From Peronospora farinosa (lineage: Eukaryota > Oomycota > Peronosporomycetes > Peronosporales > Peronosporaceae), in assembly GCA_947646735.1 (NCBI GenBank), contig CANTFK010000340.1:62001-126000 (forward strand): a stretch of 64,000 nucleotides of DNA, in the 5' to 3' direction. Position 1 is the first letter of the stretch. Every line of letters begins with the position of its first letter. Under the pieces are notes generated by a model, which searched no databases, was not told the DNA's origin, and worked only from the letters and a program-made list of their open reading frames with translations. Of the stretch, positions 52,619 to 63,866 are shown piece after piece. The translations under genes and the position numbers were made by a program.

Positions 52619-52912
52619 CGTGTGAGTAAAACGTCGATACAAAAATAATAATCACGAGGAAGGAGTCGATAGACTTTTGTAGTCAAAATGACAAATGGGT
52701 CGTTAAAAAGAAAAAAATGAGCCAAAAAGCGACAGCCACGTGGCGAGGAAGGAGTACCGTACTTACATGCAATTGGACATTATTTCGAGGAAATACCGTT
52801 TTTTACAGGGTATTAAGTTTTAGAGAGACTATGAAACGGCATTATTACCATTTCATACCATTAGTTCTTTCTTATTTACAAAATACACTATAAAAATGTC
52901 ATTAACCTCCTC
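52619..52912. promoter_or_regulatory. Divergent interval with a short uORF before APC2
   Basis: 294 bp between starts. A 6-codon upstream ORF (52896-52916, Met-Ser-Leu-Thr-Ser-Ser-stop) overlaps the APC2 start in an ATGA arrangement. It would only matter if transcription starts upstream of 52896. Confidence 0.5.
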
Positions 52913-55818
52913 ATGAGTGTGCGTGTAGACGGCAAGTTATTATGGCGCAAGCTCTTTGCATTCGATTATCAGTCCGACGAGGACGTCTTAGCCAATGCTC
53001 AAGATATCACGGATCATATGTGCAGTATGATTCAAACTTCCATTGCCCATGGACGTCAAGAACCGCTCCGTCAAATGTTGCTACAACGTCTTGGATATTG
53101 GCTCCGATCGGACGTGGTGCCTCGATTCTGGAGCTTTTTTGACACAATAACGACTGAAATGGAGTCTTATGGAGACTTGAGACGTGGTCAAAGACATGTG
53201 ACGCTGCTCTGCGCCCAGCAACTGACGCTGGCGTTACAATTTGTCGAAGACGCGTTTGCCCATTGTGTCCAGCTTGCCAGTTTCTTTGACGACCGTGGAC
53301 CACTTGAGCAACTGAATAAGAACAAAGAAAGGACAATGTTGCACGAACTTCGAATGAGGTTGCGGTGTTTGGTGTTTGAAGACGCACAAGCACTCGAGAA
53401 ATTTGAAGAGTTGCTGTTTCTTTTCTTTTCCATGAGTTTCCAGCAGTTTCGAGGCAAAGAAAAGGCTCAAGTTTTTGACTCGAGACCGATACGACAGACG
53501 CTATTGCAATTGGAGTGGATGCATGTGGTCGAGCAAGCATTGCTACGAGTACTGCACTCACAAGTGAAGAAGGTTGTGAGGTCAAGGTGTGGAGAAGTGT
53601 ACGATGAGCTGCTCCTCGCACAAGTGGAGCAATGGGCGTGCTCAGAGTTGTTGCCATGGCTAGAAGAAATGACGCAGACAAATGATGCTGCGTCTTCGGG
53701 AAAGTGGAGACGGATGGTATCGCGACATGTGCTGCAGGAATTTGGTAGTCGACGGATCACGCAACTTTTTGAGATTATCAAGGAGTATCCTGACAGGTGA
53801 AGTTGTGCAATATGTATACTGTTGCTGAGGATGATGGTGTAATTGACTGATGTTAAACAAGTGTACCAGCGTTGGAGGATCTGAGACAGTGTCTTGAACG
53901 CACCCAACAGCACGGTGAGCTCTTGCAAGAATTTGGAGGTGCGTTGCAGTCACGACTACTCCAGCCAGGAGCCAATACGTCTGCAATTCTGGATATATAT
54001 GTGTCGACCATCAAGGTAAGCGCTGATTATTTGTGTGGAAGGATCATTGTTGTCATGGAATAGAATTCTGACAAGATTGGTAAAGGCGTTTCGACTTCTA
54101 GACCCAAAGGGTGTTTTGCTTGAAGCACTGAGTGGCCCAGTGAAGGAGGTAAGCTAAATCATACAAAGAGTCCTATGCAGGCTTTAGCTTAGCATCGTTT
54201 TGAACACACTGCTCTAATTCTGGCAGTACTTAAGGAAGCGTAAAGACACAGTGCGCTGTATTGTCCAGAGTCTCACCGACGAACACAATGGCGACTTGTT
54301 TGAAGAACTTCGCCGCGACAACATGCGTATCATACAGTATGGCGACGATAGCGACGATGATGAGGTAAGATCATTGCAATCATATAATGAAGGAAGGCAT
54401 CCTCGTGTTTACGGTAATGTTTGGATGTAGGATATATCACCAGACTCGTGGGAGCCAGCTCCAATTGAAGCAGACCCGACAAAGTCATCACAAAGTCGAA
54501 GCAGCGACGACATTTTGAGAATTTTGGTACGGTGCGCGATTGTAGCATGTGCATTACACTCACTCATTAACAGCATGTTGTAGGTCAATATTTATGGAAG
54601 CCGTGAACTTTTTGTAAATGAATACCGGATGATGCTGGCAGATAAGTTGCTGCAGAATCTTGAATTCGATACCGATCGAGATGTGCAGACATTAGAACTG
54701 CTAAAGCTGCGTTTTGGTGAGGAAAGCTTACAGCAGTGCGAGATCATGGTGCGTGACATTGAAGACTCTAAACGCCTTCAAGTGAATGTTCAATCTTCGA
54801 TGGAGAACCCTGCTGCGAAGGCTGCAGCAGCAGCTGAAGCAAGAGCTGGAAGAGAGGAAGACCAACCTGATCGGGCTCGAATTCCGTTCTCATGTATCGA
54901 TGCAACGATTATTTCCCAGCAATTTTGGCCACCGCTGCAAGTTGAAGACTTTGCGCTGCATCCAAGTATGTCGAAGAAAATTGACGCATTTACCAAAGCA
55001 TACCACGTCCTGCGCAACCCACGCTCTTTGGATTGGAATCCTTCACTTGGGTCCGCTCAGGTGCGTCGAAAGATTCTTTCTTACGATACATGATTAATCA
55101 ACAACAGAGCATCTTGGCAATTCTCTGATATCTTTCAAAATACCTTACAGCTGTCGATTGAGCTAGAAGACGAAGTACGCGAGTTTACCGTCTCACCTCT
55201 ACAGGCCACGATAATTCTCTATTTCGAAGATAAAGGTAAGCATCCGCAGCAAGTTTGTAGCGTTTTAGAGAAGGTTTTACAACTCTCTGCATGCTGTGCA
55301 CAGACCGTTGGACTGTTGAAGAGCTTGCCGCAAAACTAGAAATTTCTGATGACGTGCTCTTGAAGCACGTGTCATTGTGGGTAAGCCACGGAGTTGTTTC
55401 GTTTGCATCGGGGCGGAAAGAACTAGTGGCGAGCACATCATTCCGGGACGCGCAATGCAATGGTGACTCGATGGTTGATGAAGCTAAAACTGCTGTGTCA
55501 TCAGATGCTCAAGCAGAAGAGGATCTCAAAGTGCTGCAGAATTATATTGTGGGCATGCTCTCAAACTTTGGGTCGCTGAGTATCCAGCGAATTCACAATA
55601 TGCTATCGACGTTCGCGCGAAGTGGTGCTCAACCATGTACGTGGCCAACATCATGAGCAAACCATGTCAAATTATTGTTCTCACTGCTGCTTATCATTGA
55701 TATATGCTTCCTTTATGCAGACACCAAGACAATCTCTGGACTTTCGATAGTTCTTGACAAGCTGGTCACCATAGGCAAGCTCGAACTTGTTGGTGGTCAG
55801 TATCATCTCACGAAGTAA
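52913..55818 (+). CDS. APC2: Anaphase-promoting complex subunit 2 (cullin-like)
   Basis: The cullin scaffold of the APC/C ubiquitin ligase, pairing with APC11 to control mitotic exit. Nine exons: 52913-53796, 53862-54015, 54086-54148, 54227-54364, 54431-54526, 54584-55060, 55151-55235, 55304-55636 and 55721-55818, giving 775 aa. It is the most intron-rich gene of the window. The N-terminus is cullin-repeat-like. The cullin-homology region shows DPKGVLLEALSGPVKEYLRKRKDTVRCI, then NIYGSRELFVNEYRMMLADKLL split by exons, and the APC2 signature TIISQQFWPPL. A WHB-type winged helix ends the protein (RWTVEELAAKLEI and QRIHNMLSTFA, closing at VGGQYHLTK). An acidic segment near 415 (DDSDDDEDISPDSWEP) precedes the cullin core. 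All joins keep frame. Confidence 0.93.
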
Positions 55819-55866
55819 AACCTGATGCGTTATGCAATGACAGCATGAAGCCGAAGCCTCGATTTA

Positions 55867-56551
55867 TCAAAAGCCGTCAGGACAAGTCTTGTATGTGTGA
55901 CCCACGGTAGCACATGTCAAGCAAATTGGCTTTGGTTCAGCTCCACGCTTGCTCAGCAGCTGACCCATTGAGTACGCTCTTGCTACCCGCTTTTCATACG
56001 TAAGTCCACTATGGCAGCCAAACTGGCAAATAAACAAGACAAAAAACGATTTAAATCATAGTTAAAACGTTTTTACGAGTACCGATCGCAGTATAATTTT
56101 TTGTAAATACCTTTGCATTCTGCTCAATGTCTTTTGGCACATTGTAAAATTTCTTTAAATTGATAATAACAGCATTCAATCAGCCACATTTATCAATTTC
56201 AGCAGGTTTTCTTGTCGTACCGTAATGTACTTAATAATAGTTTGCATCTCGCTGGACACCACATGTTTTGTGTGTTTGTGTTTGTACTGGACCGTCTAAT
56301 GCAACATTAAAAAACAGTAACTTACCCGTAAACAACTCGTAAATTAAAATGTACCAACTTTCGTAATATTTCGTCACCTCGTAAATAAAAGTCGGAATGT
56401 ACGCTCGTGACTCCTCGTGACTCTGTCCTTTCATCTTCTTTTCGTCTACAACATCTACGCATTGTTTCTTGACAATACATGAATCATCAACCTTCTTATC
56501 ATGCGTCTTTGGCTGCTTGGTTACGCGCATAAAACTCGTCATTTTGGTCAT
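55867..56551 (-). CDS. Small CCHC zinc-knuckle protein, function unknown
   Basis: Tentative three-exon model: 56378-56551, 56111-56152 and 55867-56022, all phase 0, giving 123 aa. I do not recognise the family. The N-terminal half is Lys/Val-rich and probably disordered up to AYIPTFIYE. The 14-residue second exon (KFYNVPKDIEQNAK) leads into FGCHSGLTYEKRVARAYSMG. The C-terminus is a zinc knuckle, CLTCATVGHTYKTCPDGF (C-x2-C-x4-H-x4-C), which suggests RNA or single-stranded DNA binding. Exon 1 to exon 2 skips 225 nt that hold other possible splice sites, so that junction is the weak point. The last exon and the knuckle are the most reliable part. Confidence 0.45.
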
Positions 56552-56690
56552 TTTTGAAATTTTACACAAAAATACACATTGAAGCAACATGCAACATAAA
56601 AAGAGTGCAACATAACATGACACACCAACTTCAACTTTAATTGCGCAGTTTGAAATTTCCCGGTATCAACGTTATTATTAACATGCGTAA

Positions 56691-57803
56691 CTAGCAACCA
56701 GGCAGCTCAGAGCACGCGATATTCGCTGCGCTTGCGTTTTGTGCAAAGAGAATGCAGCGTGGGCAGAGAGCTAATTCTTTTTCACCAACACTAGATCCTT
56801 CACCAAGTGCAGCCGTAACCTGACAAGATGTACGACAAGAAGATTTCCAGCACAGCCACACATCGCAAAGTGTACACCGGTACCCGTCATTTTTTCTTGG
56901 TTTTCCATTTACAAGTTTTGGTGCATAGGTCCCACATCCACCACAACTGACTGAACCTCCCATGACTTGAAACTGACTCTGGAGGCCACAACTCAATATC
57001 CTCTTGTACTTTAAACACCATCGCAACTTTTTTGTCGTAATCGAACAAGGTATGAACTTCCAGAAGCGCATGAATTCGTGACAAATTATTCCTATCTTCA
57101 CCGACTCTGGAAAATGAGCTTTGATGTCGATGGTATGTTTAATGTACATGCCCACAGTTCCGTCCGGCTGATCCCAGAAAACGCGAGTCTCAAGAACTTG
57201 AGTACGTGTCATGCCGGATCCACGACATATGGGAACCGACAAAAGTATTTCGTAGCCAAAGCGCCTTCCATTTGCTGTGACTACGTCACCTGTGGCAATC
57301 ATGAGCACCATTTCTCGTGGACTGATAAACATCGTCATCGGCCAGTTTTGCGTGTATACAACCCGCAGCACTCCAAGAAATTGGAAAGGAGATGTCTCTG
57401 TGGGCTTCACGATTGGTACCAGCTCGGCGTGTTGGGAGGGTCGGTCCAGTAGCAAACATCGCAAATGTACAGTAGTCAAGCTAGGCGCCATTAATGCTAG
57501 TAGCATGTCGTCCACGGAGCATTTCAGCTGACATATAGCAACCACTGCAACCGGATGTTCCCAGTCTTCACGATTCATTACGGGATGCCAAGCAGAATTA
57601 GCCGTTTGATCAGCGTACAATGTCACATTCGTGTGCGACTGCAGTTTCTTCCATCGTCTACTGCTCATGTCTGCGTGGCTTGCAACGTGCGTCGTTCCCA
57701 AACCAAGTTCATCACAATCGTAAAGCGCTCGATCAAGTAGTTGCATGGTGAGGTCACGACAGTCTTCTTTGTCTTGGAGGGTCAGCTTAAGCGTCATCTT
57801 CAT
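56691..57803 (-). CDS. START-like domain plus FYVE-like zinc finger protein
   Basis: Single exon, 370 aa, ATG start. The first about 260 residues resemble the START-type lipid-binding domains common in oomycetes (blocks such as WHPVMNREDWEHPVAVVAIC, and WPMTMFISPREMVLMIATGD). The C-terminus has regularly spaced Cys pairs: CGGCG, CTLCDVWLC, CRTSC and CPRC, giving a FYVE-related or treble-clef finger around 290-355. It lacks a clear RRHHCR-type basic motif, so phosphoinositide binding is doubtful. Oomycete genomes carry many START/FYVE-type proteins, and this looks like one member. Cellular role unknown. Confidence 0.7.
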   Translation of the reverse strand: MKMTLKLTLQDKEDCRDLTMQLLDRALYDCDELGLGTTHVASHADMSSRRWKKLQSHTNVTLYADQTANSAWHPVMNREDWEHPVAVVAICQLKCSVDDMLLALMAPSLTTVHLRCLLLDRPSQHAELVPIVKPTETSPFQFLGVLRVVYTQNWPMTMFISPREMVLMIATGDVVTANGRRFGYEILLSVPICRGSGMTRTQVLETRVFWDQPDGTVGMYIKHTIDIKAHFPESVKIGIICHEFMRFWKFIPCSITTKKLRWCLKYKRILSCGLQSQFQVMGGSVSCGGCGTYAPKLVNGKPRKNDGYRCTLCDVWLCWKSSCRTSCQVTAALGEGSSVGEKELALCPRCILFAQNASAANIACSELPGC

Positions 57804-59178
57804 CTATCCTATCGAATTGTGATCTGCAGCCGTCGATTCTGTCGTCCAAGAAGAGAAAATGATCAAGAAGCTTCACCTTTCCGCGCAATTGACGAACTGC
57901 AGAACTAACTGGAGAGTGGAAGAGCTACAAAGCCATGGGGATCGCTCGGTTGTCAAACCATTTTTTTCACATGTCAATCGATGGCCTTGACTCAAGACAT
58001 GGCAGCAAAACGTTAAGGCAAATCCATACCATCCCTTTCTGTCGTGCCGTCCATGCAGCTCGTGAAAGCCTAACAACGCAAGCAATTTGAGCCATCCACA
58101 CTTTGGAATGGGCTTGTGTGCATGGCTTTGCTGCATGGCAGCAAAGCCATGCACACAAGCCCATTCCACTGGATAAGGAACAAAGGCGGAGAGAGATGGA
58201 AGGTTCATTCTAGTATGTTCTGGCGTTTGAAGTGGTTGCATATACCATGAAGAATTGCACACGTGTGTGTGTGTGGATAAATTGTACTCGATCCATGTCA
58301 AGGTGAAGAGCCATCCTTGAATTTCCAATGTCAATGTCATGAACCCAAGAAGCGAATCGCTCACTTCCGAGACCAAGTGCATGTAGCCATCCAATATATG
58401 AACAGGTGCGTGTCCGCATGAGACACAATCATGCTCGTGTTTTGGTCGTGTACTCAAATCCACGTAGCTCGAGTAAACCCACTAGATCAAAACTTGCCCG
58501 TAAGCAGGACGTACATATCCGTCATAATGTTACTTCTGTCTGTCAAAAGAGTCGATCAAATGGCTTTTACCACGCCCCAATTCCTCTATCTGTCGCCTCG
58601 TTGTAACATGTGCATGTCCCTATCGAATTTATTACTTTTTTTACTAACAGAATGCAACAGACTTTCAGATACAAGAGTATCACATCATATCACGTCACAT
58701 CATGCACCTCTTGAAAATACTGGAATTTTTCTATTGTAATGGGACGACTTCCTACGTTTTCCTGCGTCTTATCTGATCTTGAAGTCACGTCTTTGCTAGC
58801 AACCAGTTGAACCATATGGTTTACAAGAACGTTTTTTGTTGGTGTAGAGTCGATACATGGACTTGAATTAATTGTGCATGCGTAACAACAAAGGATTAAG
58901 AGGGGTTTTAATCCCTTTTATCGGAACGATTTCATTTGTGTTGTATAGTAAAATCAATCTAAGTGACCTAAAAATCGATAAAAGTTATGAGACACTGCAC
59001 TATTTTTTAGTTTCTCGCTGGTGTAATTCCACCTATCTTCTGTGCTAAAAGGTACTCATCGCGCAATAAAACGCTGCAAGTCGAATCATTTGTTTTTATC
59101 CAATGATCAGCCACTATTTATCGTATCCTCCAATCAAATTTGACCATTTTACGCGGGTAATTTTTGCTTGAATAAAAA
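57804..59178. other. Gene-poor interval containing a long perfect inverted repeat
   Basis: About 1.4 kb between the START/FYVE-like gene and the NZF gene. A 196-codon minus-strand frame (57873-58463) starts only at GTG and runs through the inverted repeat, and I do not accept it as a gene. (GT)n-like tracts occur near 58260-58275. No RNA gene was recognised. Confidence 0.5.
58104..58168. repeat. Perfect 31-bp inverted repeat with 3-nt loop
   Basis: Arms 58104-58134 and 58138-58168 are exact reverse complements around a central atg (58135-58137). Transcribed on either strand this would fold into a 31-bp uninterrupted hairpin. Pairing stops abruptly at both outer ends. It may be a small-RNA source, a replication-slippage product or the core of a vanished element. 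Confidence 0.95.
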
Positions 59179-61529
59179 ATGGCGCGAACTCGACAGCAAC
59201 ACGATCAAAGCGAGGAATGGAGTTGTCCGCTCTGTACGCTGCTTAACGTGGCGGAAGACGATCACTGCGCAGCTTGTGATAATTCAAGGCCTCTTGTGCA
59301 CCATCCTCACAAGTCTCAGTCCTTAGGACCTCCTCTAGCCACCGCTACAGCTACCGACGTGCAGCATGTCATTCGTCCTATCACTGGTGTATTTTTTACC
59401 TCATTACCACGAGATCACTGCACTACCGACGTTATTTCGGATTGGAGACAAGAGCCAAGACTTAAAGTGAATAGACGGCGCAAGAACGGGCAGCTGAATG
59501 TGATTATGGATCGCGAGAGGGAGATGACAAGTGAGAGGATTGAGACAGGTACAAGAGAGCAGAATGCAGACTCTAGAGAGATAGAAAGAGGCTTCCGACA
59601 GGAAAAAAAGACGATGGAAGTAGTGCACAATGCAGTGGATACTATGGAATCAATGGTGATGATAGAGAAGGAGATGGAGAGTCAGGAAGAGGAAGAGATG
59701 GCAATGGAGGAGCCATGTTTTAATCTACTGGGGTCGGTAGCCACAGCATTTAATGCTCCAGTAACCGACAATATAGTCGAGTCTAAGGATGAGATAAAGA
59801 GTCGAGCTGAGAGTACACAAGTAGACACGGATAACAATGTGGTGAGGGGTCTGTCTCCGTCACGATACCCTGGCTTTATGCCGGCAAGTAAAGTGCATGT
59901 TGAAGAGCAGGAAATTGATGAGAAGCTGGCAAGTGCAGGACTAGATTTAAGTGACTCGGAGGAGGAGATGAAAGAGGTATCGTTACGACAATGGAAGGAG
60001 AAAGAGGATGAATGGGTATGCCAAATATGCACAACCCTTAATGAACGGGCAGTGCTGGAATGCTCAAGCTGTAGCTGTAGCTGCAAGCGCTATCGAGATA
60101 TTTCACGTGAAACTAACACGGAGACTGGGTCGCCTTTACGATGGGCGTGTTATATCTGCACGAATCTGAATCCTTCTGATTCGACCGCTTGCCTCATGTG
60201 TCTGAGCACAAGAAAAGCGGAGACTGGAGCATCGAATACCTATTCTGACAAGACCTGGACGTGCTCGCTGTGCACTACTCTCAACGACTTTGGCATCACG
60301 CGGTGTGAAGTATGTGATCGTTTGCGGGAAGAGGGACCCAAAAGTCCCACCGGAAAAGGTCGTGAGTGTCGAGTGTGTACGAATATTAACTCTCCAAGTA
60401 GTACGCGGTGTGAAATTTGCGAAACAAGTTTACCAACAGGTAGGATGGTCTTTTATTCGTGCAACAAGCGGGTGTTCTTTCGAAGAAAACCTGACGCTTC
60501 ATATGTGTACTCTTCTTTCGTAGACAAGACCCCTGATAATCATCTCGTTGATTTGTCTCTCAGCTCACCAGCTCGTACGGCTAGCTACACTGCTTATCAA
60601 GAGTATGCGTTTTCCCTATTGACCTCGTATGCGACTGATACGTTGCATTTTGCGCTAAACGTTTTGTGCCTGCGACTGTTGTTTAGTGACCTCGAGAATC
60701 CATACGTAGACTTGTCGCAGTACAATGGCTGCGATGCTTCAAATGAAGCTGCTGATTATGATGTTCTTGAAGAGATCTCTGACCATGAAGTACGACAATC
60801 TTTTTTATAATGCGTACATTTCTTACGCAGTGGTCGAAGTCAATGCTCATGTACTGCGTGTTATGCTTGTCATCTCGTCGGCAGCCTCCAATGTCCGTGG
60901 TCAACCGACCTCCATTACAAGTACGTCAAGACTTGATGAAGTTCGAGCATTTTGTTTGCATAGAAGACTTACGTGGCGACGCTGGTTGCTGTATCAACTA
61001 CAACAAAATGTTCGCAGGCCAAAGGTAAGCTTGAATTTCTACCTAGCGTTTTATCTACGTCTCTTACCTGTGGCTTGCACATTTTAGGTCTAGTAAGTCT
61101 TACACCGACCGCATCGCTACTAGGCAAGCACAGTCGCGGAAGCGGAAGCAAGATGCTGCCCGTAAGGAGGCAGGAAAAACGCCAACTCTTACCTCTCGAG
61201 GTGGCAAAGCGGCCCGTGGAAGCGGTAAACGGAAGGCAGCTGCTGCACGACGAGGTATGGAATAGATAGATACCTTTCCTACGTCTCTCCTTCTCTACTG
61301 GTCCGATGACTTGATTTGTTGTGATGATCTTGGCTTTCACTCTTCTGCAGGCGGCGAAAAGGTATCAAGGGCCAAGAGAGCAAAGAAGGCAGGAGTCGCA
61401 GCACGTCCGGCCAGTTCCGCAACAAAATGTTCTCCAACTATCAACCACTATGACGATTCTGCGGCTGACCTGGGCGAGGACCTGTCTACAATGGCGTGGG
61501 AAGGCGTCGGATCTGCCGGATATATCTGA
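59179..61529 (+). CDS. NZF / RanBP2-type zinc-finger array protein
   Basis: Six exons: 59179-60439, 60524-60602, 60687-60789, 60831-61024, 61088-61254 and 61351-61529, giving 660 aa. Five RanBP2/NZF-type fingers: WSCPLCTLLN near the N-terminus (about 15-35), then four between about 275 and 420 starting WVCQICTTLN, WACYICTNLN, WTCSLCTTLN and CRVCTNIN, the last lacking the usual Trp. The Thr-Leu after the second Cys in some fingers resembles ubiquitin-binding NZFs; RNA binding is the alternative. A long charged helix separates finger 1 from the rest. The C-terminus carries KRKQDAARKEAGK and other basic runs, likely nuclear. The two 84-nt introns are open in frame, so retained forms would add up to 56 residues. 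The intron between exons 3 and 4 is only 41 nt. Confidence 0.72.
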
Positions 61530-61903
61530 CTCATTATTTAGTCTGCTATTTAACAGATCGTTGTGTCTTCACCAGAGCGCTGCGTAACCATGTTTCAATA
61601 CCACACACTTTTTTGCTTGAGCATTGGTGCAATGTTGGCAAGAGTCATGCCAATCGTCGAGCTACGGGAATAAGGTACGGCTTTTGAATGCTCTTGGCAG
61701 TCTTTGTTGCGCAGATCAACGATCACAGACGAGAGATGACTAAGCTAGAGAAAGTAAAGGCTTTTTGTCATTCTCGTGGCGGGTGGACCGACTTTCAGCA
61801 ACAAAACGTCGGTAAGCTCAGGGGCTGTCACGTGTAGCTTGCAGCCGTCAGTATCATGGCGCGTAGTCAACTCGTTATCTTATTTTTACGCTTCTTGAGT
61901 TGA
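61530..61903. other. Convergent intergenic region
   Basis: About 370 bp between the NZF gene and DCAF4 stop codons. No gene, repeat or RNA element recognised. Confidence 0.45.
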
Positions 61904-63866
61904 CTAATTTGCCGGATTATCAGCCCGTCCACTGCAAACGTAGAGCTCGTCGCGAGATATGGCCCAAATCTCTGGTATGTCCTCAAAGCGGCTTCCGTGA
62001 TGACCAGACGTCAGTTGCACTTGCTGGACAGATGTCGGCCGCTTCTCCGATGTTTGAGCGTTTTGCATTTCTATTGACGCCACACGACGTCCACTTTGCA
62101 GATCGTAGCTGTTTATTGCCAGTGGATATTTTGCGTCACCACCAGAGACAACAACCGACTCGTAGCTGTCGATAGCACAGCGTAAACTTGGCAGATACTG
62201 CTTGGTCGCGCCTTGTATGAGCTCCACCACCGGTCTAAATGTCCGAAGATCCACAATTCGTAACTCTCCATTTGAGCGCTGGACAACCGCTCTACGACCG
62301 TCGTTCAGCATGTGAATGTCGAGAACGGAACCTGTCGGTTGATTAGCAGTACCATTTACTTCCCATTCGAAAATTCGACGAGGAGCACGAATGTCCCAGC
62401 CCCATAACCCCCCACTTGTCGTCCCATTCAAGACAACATGACCCTATGGAGTAAAGCCCAAATGTCGACATTAACATTTCAATGCTGAGCAAAAGAAGTG
62501 AGCAGCAAGACTAACCGTGCCAAAGAAGCTCTGAGCATGAACATCACTAGTAATAGCTCCAGGTGGTGCATGCTGGAAATTACTGGTATTTCCTATTGCA
62601 TCCACGTAGGCAGCACTTGACGATCTAATATATACGTACCCGATCCGTTCATCTCAAGCAAAACGTTGTGCACAAGTCGATTACAATACGTACCCGCCAC
62701 ATCCAACACTAAACTTGTTCGTATCAATTGGATTCCTAGAAAAACAGCACATCAATGGTTCAGATACAACTTCTTGTCTACTTTTCGTTACTAGAAACGT
62801 ACCATCTAGCAGTCCACGGATCAACAAATTTCAGTCTCTGGTATCACAACACAAACCTGATCAGATAAAAAAAACCAGAGACAAATATTTAAGACACCGT
62901 CACTTACCGCCACATGTGCCGTTGCCATCAATGCAGCTCCCGTCATACTCAAATCACTTACACGAAAAAAACAAACGTTTCCTGTCTGTGAGCCACCGAT
63001 GGAATCCGATCCAAAATGACACATTAGTAGATCGCGTGCTTCAACTGGACGCCACTGCAAAGACGTTATTAGGCCAGAAACGTATAAATTACACACTGGA
63101 CGTGCAAATGGCGACGACGTGGTCGATTCAACATCAAGTGGTCGTCTCTCCAGCTTCAGAATATTTAATTTTCCACTGCCATCTACAATACAACCAATTT
63201 GTCAATTCCAGTGCATGTTTTGCAGCATTTTTTTTCAATACACACCACCAATTGCTCCAACATTGTTACGTTTTGGATGCAATGCCAATGCTGTATATCG
63301 ATCATTACTGACCAGAGCTTGAGCTGTAAGTACCTGCACAGACTACAACAAGAACAAGAACATTATTGTCAAATTCAGGTTTTCCTACCCAGAAAATCAC
63401 GAAAACCCCAAAATTTGACAAAAGTATTTATCCGTACCAAGAAGTTCGACAAATACTGAGGTATTAATTCTCGCGAGTCGCGATTGCGTGCACTCCACGT
63501 ATAGTGACTTTGTCGTTGGCTTAAATAATTGACCCAATTGTGCGTTTTCTTCCCATATTCCAAATGACAGGTTTTGCCTTTACTTTCAGCCTTTTCCACG
63601 GTAATTTTTCGTTCTTGCATTTCCAAATGTTTACGTCGACGTTGCTCAAATACTGGACAAGAACGAAAATAACGACGTTTGGCTTCGTCATAGTAAAAAC
63701 CCGGTATTGGAACGACTGGCGACGGCGCCGCTTCTTCGTTTTCAGAGCGAATTTCGACCTTTTGACGATTAGCATTGGCACGTTGCGCTTCTAGAGCTTG
63801 TAGAAATGTGCGATGAGCTGCTTCTTCGTCTAGTGCCGCTACTCGTCGCTTCTTGTGACGTGCCAT
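61904..63866 (-). CDS. DCAF4: DCAF4-like WD40 substrate receptor
   Basis: Likely a substrate adaptor of CUL4-DDB1 ubiquitin ligases. Seven exons, 63438-63866, 63246-63342, 62908-63182, 62803-62837, 62694-62735, 62516-62624 and 61904-62443, give 508 aa (human DCAF4 is about 495). Exon 1 has a basic start (MARHKKRRVAA) and the family's IPGFYYDEAKRRYFRS motif at about 53-68. WD-type blades follow (ALALHPKRNNVGAIG, LITSLQWRPVEARDLLMC, GGLWGWDIRAP, LRIVDLRTFRPV, AINSYDLQSGRRV). Exons 4 and 5 are only 35 and 42 nt and were placed by frame and splice signals; the joins read RLKFVDPWTAR-W-NPIDTNKFSVGCG. The exon 5/6 join is the least certain. Confidence 0.8.

Noticed and set aside
57873..58463. 196-codon minus-strand open frame.
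   Set aside because: It begins at GTG rather than ATG, passes through the perfect inverted repeat, and shows no domain or conserved pattern.
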